Source: Candidatus Tepidifontimicrobium thermophilum (GTDB taxonomy: Bacteria > Sysuimicrobiota > Sysuimicrobiia > Sysuimicrobiales > Sysuimicrobiaceae). From it: a stretch of 64,000 nucleotides of DNA. Each line of letters opens with the position of its first letter. Position 1 is the stretch's first letter. Made by a program: the position numbers and the translations under genes. The notes beneath the pieces were generated by a model that was not told the DNA's origin, ran no database searches, and saw only the letters and a program-made list of their open reading frames with translations. This document shows, in pieces, positions 57,270 to 64,000 of the stretch. The DNA lies in the NCBI GenBank assembly GCA_031296405.1, contig JAVKKH010000001.1:267763-331762 (forward strand), written 5' to 3'.

Positions 57270-58765
57270 TGCCCTCCTGGGTGCTCTCCGCGATGGTGTT
57301 CGGCCCCCTGGGAGGGGCGGTGCTGGTGGCGCTGCTCCCCCGGCGGGACCGGCTGCTGCGGACGGTGGCCCTCCTGACCACCTTGCTCCCCCTGGCCCTG
57401 GCGGCCTGGCTGTTCTGGCAGGCGCCTCAGGGCGAAGCCGGCTTCTGGCTGACGGAGCGCGGCCTCTGGGTGCCCGCCGCGGGGATCGGCTACCACCTGG
57501 GAGTGGACGGCATTTCCCTCCCCCTGGTGCTCCTCACCGCGTTCCTGTTCCCTGTGGCCCTGGTGGGGACGTGGGACGCGGTGCGGACGAGGGTGAAGGA
57601 GTACCTGGTGCTCCTGTTGCTCCTGGAAACCGCGGTGCTTGGGACCTTCCTGGCCCTGGACCTGCTGCTGTTCTACGTGTTCTGGGAGGCGGTGCTGGTC
57701 CCCATGTACTTCCTCATCGGACTCTGGGGCTCAGAGCGGCGGGCGTACGCGGCGCTGAAGTTCTTCCTGTTCACCATGGCCGGCAGCGTGCTCATGCTCC
57801 TCGCCATCGCGGGACTGTACCTGGCCGCCGGGACCCTGGACTTCCTCCGTCTGCTGGCTGCGGAGCTGCCGCAGCCGGCACAGGGGTGGCTGTTTGCGGC
57901 GTTCGCGGTGGCCTTCGCCATCAAGGTCCCCCTGTTCCCGTTGCACACCTGGCTCCCGGACGCCCACACGGAAGCGCCCACGGCAGGCAGCGTGATCCTG
58001 GCAGGGCTATTGCTGAAGATGGGCACCTACGGGCTCGTGCGGTTCTGCCTGACCCTCTTCCCCGAGGTGGCGCGCGCGGCGGCGCCGTTTTTCATGGCGC
58101 TGGGCGTGGTGGGGATCCTGTACGGGGCCGCAGTAGCGTACACCCAGCCGGACGTCAAACGCTTGGTGGCCTACTCGTCCGTGAGCCACCTGGGTTTCGT
58201 GGTCCTGGGGACCTTCGCCCTGAACCCGCAGGGGCTGGCGGGAGCCCTCCTGCAGATGGTGAACCACGGGATCTCCACCGGGGCGCTGTTCCTCCTGGTG
58301 GGTGTGCTGTACGAACGCGCCCACACGCGGGAGATGGACGCCTTCGGAGGGGTGGCCCGGGTGATGCCCACCTTTGCCGCCCTCTCCCTGTTCGTGGTGT
58401 TCTCGTCCGCGGCCCTGCCGGGTACGAACGGGTTCGTGGGCGAGTTCCTGGTGCTGCTGGGCGCGTTCCGCAGGGACCCGGGCTGGGCTGCCCTGGCGGC
58501 CGTCGGGGTGATCCTGTCCGCGGTCTACCTCCTGTGGATGGTCCAGCGGGTGTACTTCGGCCCGGTGCGTCCGGAGGTGAGGGCGTTCGCACCCCTCCGG
58601 TTGCACGAGGGCGCGGCCCTAGTGGCCCTGGTCCTCGCGGTGCTGTGGATCGGGTTGTACCCGCGGCCGTGGCTGGCGCGCAGTGAGGCCGCGGTGCAGG
58701 CCTTGGTCCAGCGGGTGGTGTCCGTCGGAAAGACGGCCAGTCCCGAGTGGGGAGGGCGGCCGTGA
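57269..58765 (+). CDS. nuoM: NADH-quinone oxidoreductase subunit M
   Basis: A second antiporter-like subunit of 498 residues. The family marks YVFWEAVLVPMYFLIGLWG, PLHTWLPDAHTEAPTAGSV and VAYSSVSHLGFVVLG are present. ATG 57269 shares a base with the nuoL stop. Confidence 0.95.
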   Translation: MPSWVLSAMVFGPLGGAVLVALLPRRDRLLRTVALLTTLLPLALAAWLFWQAPQGEAGFWLTERGLWVPAAGIGYHLGVDGISLPLVLLTAFLFPVALVGTWDAVRTRVKEYLVLLLLLETAVLGTFLALDLLLFYVFWEAVLVPMYFLIGLWGSERRAYAALKFFLFTMAGSVLMLLAIAGLYLAAGTLDFLRLLAAELPQPAQGWLFAAFAVAFAIKVPLFPLHTWLPDAHTEAPTAGSVILAGLLLKMGTYGLVRFCLTLFPEVARAAAPFFMALGVVGILYGAAVAYTQPDVKRLVAYSSVSHLGFVVLGTFALNPQGLAGALLQMVNHGISTGALFLLVGVLYERAHTREMDAFGGVARVMPTFAALSLFVVFSSAALPGTNGFVGEFLVLLGAFRRDPGWAALAAVGVILSAVYLLWMVQRVYFGPVRPEVRAFAPLRLHEGAALVALVLAVLWIGLYPRPWLARSEAAVQALVQRVVSVGKTASPEWGGRP

Positions 58766-60174
58766 ACCTGGACCTGAGACCCCTGTTTCCGGAGCTGACG
58801 GTGGTGGCGGCCGCCCTGGCGGTCCTGGTGGGCGACGTCTTCGTTCGGGGGCCCAGGGCCCGGATGGCCTGGCTGGTGGTGGGGGTGCTGGCCCTCTCGG
58901 CAGCCGCTGCGCCCCTGTGGAGGTCGGGGGAGGCGGCCTTCGGCACCCTCTACGCTCGGGACGCCCTGGGGAACGCCCTGCAGGCCGTGGCCCTGGCGGT
59001 GGCCGGGGTGGGCCTGCTGCTGGCGCGGGACTACCTGGTGCGCACGGGGCTGGACCGGGGCGAGTACTACGCCCTGGTCCTGCTGTCCACGGTAGGGGCC
59101 ATGCTCATGGTGGCCAGTCAGGACCTGCTGTTCCTGTTCGTGGCGCTGGAAACCCTGTCGCTGCCCCTGTACGTGCTGGCGGGGTTCGCGCGGGACAGCC
59201 ACCGGTCCCAGGAAGCCTCCCTGAAGTACTTCCTCCTGGGGTCGTTCGCGTCCGCGCTCCTGCTGTACGGGGTCGCGCTCGTGTACGGGGTCACGGGCGG
59301 CACCGCGCTGTCACGTCTCGCGGAGGCCGATGCGTCCTTCCCGCTCCTGGTGGGCTTGGGCCTGCTGGTGGTGGGGCTCGGGTTCAAGGCGGCCGTAGTC
59401 CCCTTCCACGCCTGGGCACCCGACGTGTACGAGGGGGCTCCCGTGCCCGCGGTGGCCTTCATGTCGGTGGTGGCGAAGGTGGGGGCTGTGGGTGCCCTGC
59501 TGCGGATCCTGCCCGCGACGGTCCCGCACCTGCTGTCCGCGTGGCAGCCCCTACTGGCCGCACTCTCCGCCGCCACCATGGTGGTGGGCAACCTGGCGGC
59601 CCTGCGGCAGACGAACCTCAAGCGGATGCTGGCGTACTCCAGCGTCGCGCACGCGGGCTACCTGCTCATCGGGGTAGCGGCCGGAAGCGACGCCGGCGTG
59701 TGGAGCGCGGTGTACTACCTGGCCGTCTACGGCGCCATGAACCTGGGCGCCTTCGGCGTCCTCACGTTTCTGGAGCGGGCGGGGGTGGAGGCGGACGAGG
59801 TGGAGGACCTGCGCGGGCTGGCGGACCGGTCGCCGGCGGCGGCGGCCGCCTTCGCGGTGTTCATGGCGTCGCTGACGGGGCTGCCGCCCACCGCGGGGTT
59901 TGTGGGGAAGTTCTACCTGTTCACCGCTGCCCTCGAGGCGGGCCTGTTGTGGCTGGCGCTGGTGGCGGTCGCCACCAGCGTGGTGTCGGTAGCTTACTAC
60001 CTCCGCGCGGCCTACGTGGCCTACCTGGGCCCCGCGCGGGCAGGGGTACGGGTAATGCGCGCCCCGTGGGCGGGGGTGGCCCTCGGCCTCAGCGCCGCGG
60101 CCACCCTGCTGTTCGGGGTGCTGCCGGGACCCCTTACCAGCTGGGCGCAGCGCGTGGCGGCACTCCTGCGCTGA
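58762..60174 (+). CDS. nuoN: NADH-quinone oxidoreductase subunit N
   Basis: The third antiporter-like subunit, 470 residues, and the last gene of the operon. FVALETLSLPLYVLAGF, PFHAWAPDVYEGAPVPAVAF and LAYSSVAHAGYLLIG are the conserved helices. I chose GTG 58762, overlapping the nuoM stop, over an in-frame start at 58747. fixC follows after 15 bases and is probably in the same transcript. Confidence 0.94.
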   Translation: MNLDLRPLFPELTVVAAALAVLVGDVFVRGPRARMAWLVVGVLALSAAAAPLWRSGEAAFGTLYARDALGNALQAVALAVAGVGLLLARDYLVRTGLDRGEYYALVLLSTVGAMLMVASQDLLFLFVALETLSLPLYVLAGFARDSHRSQEASLKYFLLGSFASALLLYGVALVYGVTGGTALSRLAEADASFPLLVGLGLLVVGLGFKAAVVPFHAWAPDVYEGAPVPAVAFMSVVAKVGAVGALLRILPATVPHLLSAWQPLLAALSAATMVVGNLAALRQTNLKRMLAYSSVAHAGYLLIGVAAGSDAGVWSAVYYLAVYGAMNLGAFGVLTFLERAGVEADEVEDLRGLADRSPAAAAAFAVFMASLTGLPPTAGFVGKFYLFTAALEAGLLWLALVAVATSVVSVAYYLRAAYVAYLGPARAGVRVMRAPWAGVALGLSAAATLLFGVLPGPLTSWAQRVAALLR

Positions 60175-60189
60175 TCCCGGGGAGGAGGT

Positions 60190-61503
60190 GTGGAGGTGGA
60201 GAAGTTCGACGCCGTCGTGGTGGGGGCCGGACCCGCGGGAGCCGCCGCGGCCACCACCATGGCCCGGGCGGGGCTCAGCGTGGTCCTGGTGGAGCGTGGC
60301 GAGTACCCCGGTGCCAAGAACGTGATGGGCGGCGTCATGTACGGCCGCATGGCCGCGGAGGTGGTCCCCGAGTTCTGGACCCAGGGTGCCCCCATCGAGC
60401 GGGTAGTGGTGGAGGAGCGGATCTGGCTCGCCACGGACGACAGCGCGGTGAGCGTGAGCCACCGCAGCCCAAAGGGCGCTTACCACCCGGACGGGTGTCC
60501 CAACGCCTTCACCGTGTTGCGGGCCAAGTGGGATCGCTGGTTCGCGCAGAAGGCGGAGGAGGCAGGAGCCCTGTTGGTCCCGGGGACCACGGTGGAGGAC
60601 GTCCTGTGGCAGGACGGGCGGGTGGCGGGCGTGCGGACCGGTCGGGAGGAGGGAGACCTGCATGCGGACGTGGTGGTCCTGTGCGATGGGGTGAACTCCG
60701 CCCTGGTGGAGCGGGCGAGGCTGCGGGATCACCCGGTGGAACCCCACCAGCTCGCTCTGGGTGTCAAGGAAGTGGTCGGCCTGCCCCCCGAGGTCATCGA
60801 GGGGCGCTTCAACGTGGAGCGCGGCCAGGGGGTCACCATCGAGATCTACGGGGCGGTGACCCGGGGCATGTCCGGCTACGGGTTCCTGTACACCAACCAC
60901 GACTCCGTGTCCGTGGGCGTGGGCGTGCTGGTCTCGCACCTGATGCGCACCCGCATCCCGCCGTACGAGCTGCTGGAGGGGCTGAAACAGCACCCCCTGG
61001 TGCGGCCCCTGCTGGCTGGCGGGGAGACCCTGGAGTACAGCGCGCACGCTATCCCGGAGGGCGGCTGGCGGGCGATGCCGAAGCTGTACGGGGACGGAGT
61101 TCTGGTGGCCGGGGACGCGGCCATGATGGTGAACGGCCTGCACCGGGAAGGGAGCAACCTGGCCATGACCGCGGGCCGACTCGCCGGGGAGACGGTGGTG
61201 GAGGCCAAGCAGCGCGGAGACTTCAGCGCGCGCACCCTGAGTCTGTACGCGGCGAAGCTGGAGGAGTCGTTCGTGCTGAAGGACCTGCGGAAGTACCGGG
61301 ACCTCCCCGAGCTGGCGGAGCGCCGTCCGGACCTGTTCGGTACCTTTGCGGAGCTGGCCAACCTGGCGGCGCACGAGATGCTGACCGTGGACGGGCTGCC
61401 GAAGCGCGACAAGCAGCGCAAGATCTGGCGGGAGGTCACCCGCCGGAAGCCCCTGTGGGGTCTAGCCCGGGACCTTTACGAGGTGTGGAGGGCGGTCCGC
61501 TAG
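60190..61503 (+). CDS. fixC: Electron-transfer flavoprotein-quinone oxidoreductase, FixC type
   Basis: A 437-residue FAD enzyme that passes electrons between an electron-transfer flavoprotein and quinone. The dinucleotide motif DAVVVGAGPAGAAAATTMA opens the chain. GAKNVMGGVMYG and AGDAAMMVNGLHREGSNLAM are typical of FixC. FixC lacks the Fe-S domain of eukaryotic ETF-QO, which FixX supplies, and fixX follows directly. GTG 60190 has GGGGAGGAGG upstream. The usual fixA and fixB are not in the window. Confidence 0.92.
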   Translation: MEVEKFDAVVVGAGPAGAAAATTMARAGLSVVLVERGEYPGAKNVMGGVMYGRMAAEVVPEFWTQGAPIERVVVEERIWLATDDSAVSVSHRSPKGAYHPDGCPNAFTVLRAKWDRWFAQKAEEAGALLVPGTTVEDVLWQDGRVAGVRTGREEGDLHADVVVLCDGVNSALVERARLRDHPVEPHQLALGVKEVVGLPPEVIEGRFNVERGQGVTIEIYGAVTRGMSGYGFLYTNHDSVSVGVGVLVSHLMRTRIPPYELLEGLKQHPLVRPLLAGGETLEYSAHAIPEGGWRAMPKLYGDGVLVAGDAAMMVNGLHREGSNLAMTAGRLAGETVVEAKQRGDFSARTLSLYAAKLEESFVLKDLRKYRDLPELAERRPDLFGTFAELANLAAHEMLTVDGLPKRDKQRKIWREVTRRKPLWGLARDLYEVWRAVR

Positions 61504-61548
61504 GGGGAGGGGATCGGGGAGGCTGGGGGAGTCCCGACGGAGGAGCAG

Positions 61549-61857
61549 ATGGAGCTGCGCGGGCCTTCGCGAGTGGAAGAGAAGCTGTACACGCTCCGGT
61601 GGAAGCACGACCGGACCAGCCACATCGCCATCACGGACCCCCGCACGTGCGCGGACCGGTGTGGGGACGAGTGGCGGCGGCCGTGCACCACGTTCTGTCC
61701 CGCCAAGGTGTACGAATGGGACCCGGAGCAGGCCCGCATCGTGGTGGCGTACGAGAACTGCGTGGAGTGCACCACGTGCCTCGTGGGCTGCCCCTACCGG
61801 GTCATCGACTGGAGGCCTCCGAGGGGTGGGTTCGGGATCCAGTACCGCTACGGTTGA
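61549..61857 (+). CDS. fixX: Ferredoxin-like protein FixX
   Basis: A 102-residue [4Fe-4S] protein that completes FixC. CVECTTCLVGCPYRVIDW gives the cluster pattern, and RPCTTFCPAKVYEWD is the conserved FixX segment before it. ATG 61549 follows GGAGGAGCAG. Its placement after nuo and fixC suggests electron entry to, or exit from, the same quinone pool. Confidence 0.93.
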   Translation: MELRGPSRVEEKLYTLRWKHDRTSHIAITDPRTCADRCGDEWRRPCTTFCPAKVYEWDPEQARIVVAYENCVECTTCLVGCPYRVIDWRPPRGGFGIQYRYG

Positions 61858-61888
61858 GGCGACCTACGTCCTCGGGGGCGGGGCGCCC

Positions 61889-62773
61889 GTGAAGGCGGTG
61901 GCGGTGGTCAACCCGGTGGCCGGCCGCGGCCGCGCGGCCCGACGCTGGCCGCAGGTGCGGGAGCGCCTCGTGGCCGCCGGCTGGTCGGTGGACGAGCTGT
62001 GGTCTGAGGCTCCCGGCCACGCAGTGGAGCTGGCCGCGGAGGCGGCCCGGTCAGGCGTGGACGTGGTGCTGGCGGTCGGGGGGGACGGGACGGCCAACGA
62101 GGCGTCCAACGGGCTGGCGCGGTCCGGGGCGCTGGGATCGCTGAGCCTGGGACTGGTTCCCCTCGGCACCGCCAACGACTTCGCCGCCTGCCTGGGGATC
62201 CCCCTGGACGTGGAGGGGGCGGTGAAGGTGCTGGCGTCGGGACGGCGCCGACGGGTGGACCTGGGCCATGTGAACGACCGGTGGTTCGTCAACGTGGCGG
62301 GTGTGGGTTTCGACGCCGAGGTGGCGCGGTGGGTCAACCGCAGGAGCAAGCTCGTCCGGGGCACGGCCATGTACGTCGCGGGGATCTTCCGGACGCTCCT
62401 GCGGTACCAGCCCACGGAGGTGGAAGTGCGGCTGGACGGCGTCCCGTGGAACGCGCGGGCGTTTCTGGTGGCGGTGGGCAACTCGCCCGCCTACGCGGGC
62501 GGAGTTCGGATGTGCCCCGACGCCCGGCCCGACGACGGGGAGCTGGAGGTGGTCCGCATCGGGGACGTGCGCAAGCTGGAGGTGTTCAGGATCCTGCCGC
62601 TGTTGTACGCGGGGCGGCATCTCAGCCACCCGAAGGTGGCCCGGGCGGCGGCGCGGGAGGTGGTGGTGGAGGCCCGGATCCCGCTGGCGGTGCACGCGGA
62701 CGGGGAGCCCGCGGGCACGACCCCCGCCCGTTTCCGGGTCCAACCCGGGGCGCTGTGGGTCCTGGCTCCGTAG
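61889..62773 (+). CDS. Diacylglycerol kinase-family lipid kinase
   Basis: A 294-residue protein of the DagK/YegS family. The catalytic-domain marks are AVVNPVAGRGRAARRW, then VLAVGGDGTANEASNGL with the GGDGT loop, and LGLVPLGTANDFAACLGIP. It phosphorylates diacylglycerol or a related lipid during phospholipid recycling. GTG 61889 is the first reasonable start; it leaves a 31-base gap from fixX. Confidence 0.9.
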   Translation: MKAVAVVNPVAGRGRAARRWPQVRERLVAAGWSVDELWSEAPGHAVELAAEAARSGVDVVLAVGGDGTANEASNGLARSGALGSLSLGLVPLGTANDFAACLGIPLDVEGAVKVLASGRRRRVDLGHVNDRWFVNVAGVGFDAEVARWVNRRSKLVRGTAMYVAGIFRTLLRYQPTEVEVRLDGVPWNARAFLVAVGNSPAYAGGVRMCPDARPDDGELEVVRIGDVRKLEVFRILPLLYAGRHLSHPKVARAAAREVVVEARIPLAVHADGEPAGTTPARFRVQPGALWVLAP

Positions 62774-62786
62774 CGGGAACCGGAGC
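62765..62786 (+). terminator. Weak hairpin at the end of the lipid kinase gene
   Basis: GCTCCG (62765-62770) pairs with CGGAGC (62781-62786) around a 10-base loop and is followed by TTGAAG rather than a T-run. It could assist termination, but is not strong. Confidence 0.25.
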
Positions 62787-62912
62787 TTGAAGGCCCCGGG
62801 TATCGTATGTAGAGGAGGGTGCGGGGAAGGCCCGGCCCTTCGCCCGAGGTGTCCTGGACGGACCGCGGGCGGACTCCCAGACCCCACGGACAAGCCACGA
62901 GGAGGTGCTTGG

Positions 62913-64000
62913 ATGCACGCAGTCGGGTGGATCGGGCTCGCCGTCGTCCTGGCCCTGGGCGTGACCAGCCCCGGGTTGGCCGCTCCCGCGTTCCGCGGCC
63001 TCGCGCTCTACACACAGTACCCGGCGCAGACGGTGCGAGCGGGCGAACCCGTGTCCCTGAGCCTCACGGTGCGCAACTTCGACCTGCCCCCCCAGGTGGT
63101 GAGCCTGCGGGTGACTGAGATTCCAGCCGGCTGGCGCGCACGGTTTCTGGCAGGCGGACGGGTGGTGCAGGCGGTGTCCGTGATCCCCGACGGGGAAGCC
63201 ACGGTGACCCTCCGCCTGGAGCCGCCGCGCGGGGTGCGGGCGGGCACCTACCGGTTCCGGGTAGCGGCGCAGGGACAGGGAGCCAGCGCGTCGCTGCCCC
63301 TGGAGATCACCATGGGCCAGGTGCTCCCCCCGCGCCTCAGCCTGGAGGCGGAGCTTCCGACCCTGCGGGGGCCCGCGACTTCCACCTTCCGGTACCGGGT
63401 TACCCTGCGCAACGACAGCGACCAGGACCAGCTGGTGCAGCTGGACGCGGAAGCGCCGCGACGTTTTCAGGTGAACTTCACCCTGCTGGCCCAACAGGTG
63501 ACCAGCGTGCCGGTCAAGGCGGGGGAGTCCCGGGAGGTGGAGGTGGAGGTCAGTATGCCGCAGGACACCCCTGCCGGCACGTACCCCATCACCGTCCGGG
63601 CGGTGGGCGGGGGGACCAGCGCCACCTTGCGGCTGACCGCCGAGGTGACGGGCCGTCCCGAGCTTCGGGTCACCGCGCCGGAGGGGCGGCTTTCCGGCCG
63701 CGCGTACGCGGGGTCCACCGAGCCCCTGAAGGTGGTGATCAAGAACGAGGGGTCTGCTCCAGCACGGAACGTGTCCCTGTCCGCATCTCCGCCCTCCGGG
63801 TGGGAGGTGACCTTCGAGCCTGAGCGTATCGACGAGATCCCGCCCCGGGGAGAGCGGGAGGTGACCGCTCGGGTGCGGCCGTCCCCGCGGGCCATCGCGG
63901 GTGACTACATGGTGACCATCACCGCCAGCGCCAGCGAGGGGTCCGCCTCCGCGGACTTCCGCATCACGGTCCTGACCCGGACGCTCTGGGGGATCGTGGG
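62913..64000 (+). CDS. Secreted NEW3/COG1470-like protein, 3' end cut by window edge
   Basis: At least 362 codons with no stop before the right edge. The N-terminus has a signal peptide (VGWIGLAVVLALGVTSPGLA, cleavage near AAPA). The rest is a tandem series of beta-sandwich domains of about 85-110 residues. Each contains phrases such as RAGEPVSLSLTVRNFD, KAGESREVEVEVSMPQDTPA and GSTEPLKVVIKNEGSAPA. This is the alpha-galactosidase NEW3-associated pattern, often found beside ABC transporter genes. ATG 62913 has GGAGG upstream; a promoter may lie at 62787-62815 (TTGAAG, 17 bases, TAGAGG). Confidence 0.75.
   Translation, partial: MHAVGWIGLAVVLALGVTSPGLAAPAFRGLALYTQYPAQTVRAGEPVSLSLTVRNFDLPPQVVSLRVTEIPAGWRARFLAGGRVVQAVSVIPDGEATVTLRLEPPRGVRAGTYRFRVAAQGQGASASLPLEITMGQVLPPRLSLEAELPTLRGPATSTFRYRVTLRNDSDQDQLVQLDAEAPRRFQVNFTLLAQQVTSVPVKAGESREVEVEVSMPQDTPAGTYPITVRAVGGGTSATLRLTAEVTGRPELRVTAPEGRLSGRAYAGSTEPLKVVIKNEGSAPARNVSLSASPPSGWEVTFEPERIDEIPPRGEREVTARVRPSPRAIAGDYMVTITASASEGSASADFRITVLTRTLWGIV

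Noticed and set aside
58683..61892. A plus-strand open frame of over 1,000 codons
   Set aside because: It covers nuoN, fixC and fixX in another frame and is low-complexity Gly/Arg/Pro. The genuine genes explain the region.
1..64000. CRISPR arrays, insertion sequences or prophage
   Set aside because: No regularly spaced repeats, transposase, integrase or phage structural genes are visible. The only mobile hint is one excisionase-like HTH gene.

Overview
The window comes from a very GC-rich bacterial chromosome with tightly packed genes, many GTG starts, and GTGA or ATGA stop/start overlaps. It carries a 14-gene proton-pumping NADH dehydrogenase operon, an assimilatory sulfate pathway with its own siroheme branch, a NAD-type formate dehydrogenase read through an in-frame UGA, and a type-3 prolyl-tRNA synthetase. 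This suggests a deep-branching, possibly thermophilic Terrabacteria-like lineage (for example Sysuimicrobiota/CSP1-3, Armatimonadota or Thermaerobacter-like Firmicutes). The lineage is an inference from gene content only. Two separate genes contain in-frame UGA codons at expected Sec/Cys positions, each followed by a SECIS-like hairpin, so the organism very probably decodes selenocysteine. No selA, selB, selD or tRNA-Sec is visible in this window.

Layout. 1-1331 (minus) is a truncated ferredoxin-nitrite reductase. 1606-9745 is a sulfate assimilation and siroheme operon: sat, a sulfite reductase fused to a CysO-like sulfur carrier, APS reductase, APS kinase with an unknown N-terminal domain, hemD, siroheme synthase, uroporphyrinogen methyltransferase and a TSUP permease. 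9820-12343 holds a decayed protease fragment, a thiosulfate sulfurtransferase behind a structured leader, and small membrane/thioredoxin genes. 12412-18739 is proS followed by a formate dehydrogenase whose catalytic chain is split between the first and last genes. 18717-21201 has mobA and a moeA-mobB fusion, which serve the same enzyme. 21279-22175 (minus) is a selenocysteine OsmC-like protein and a DsrE-like protein behind a CRP-type operator. 22371-26018 is a little-characterised membrane/secreted cluster ending in a Crp/Fnr regulator. 26041-30122 holds DNA repair, zinc-ribbon, SOD, an ECF sigma/anti-sigma set and tRNA-Leu(CAG).

30179-40576 is mostly housekeeping and general metabolism: an MrfA-like helicase, rsmI, phenylacetate-CoA ligase with a PaaI thioesterase, an MFS exporter, thyX, NUDIX, a PHP phosphatase and a MerR-type regulator. 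40579-44838 (minus) is a 1,419-residue signalling protein with four GAF domains, a PAS domain, GGDEF and a degenerate EAL domain. 44885-46060 is a cysteine desulfurase. 46170-60174 is nuoABCDEFGHIJKLMN in canonical order, followed by fixC and fixX, a lipid kinase and the start of a secreted NEW3-domain protein that runs off the right edge.

How it fits together. Sulfate is activated, reduced to sulfite and then to sulfide by a siroheme enzyme whose cofactor is made from the same operon. The fused CysO-like domain may receive the sulfide as a thiocarboxylate. Formate oxidation by the selenoprotein dehydrogenase would give NADH through its NuoE/F-like subunit. Complex I, and FixCX through the quinone pool, would then conserve that energy.
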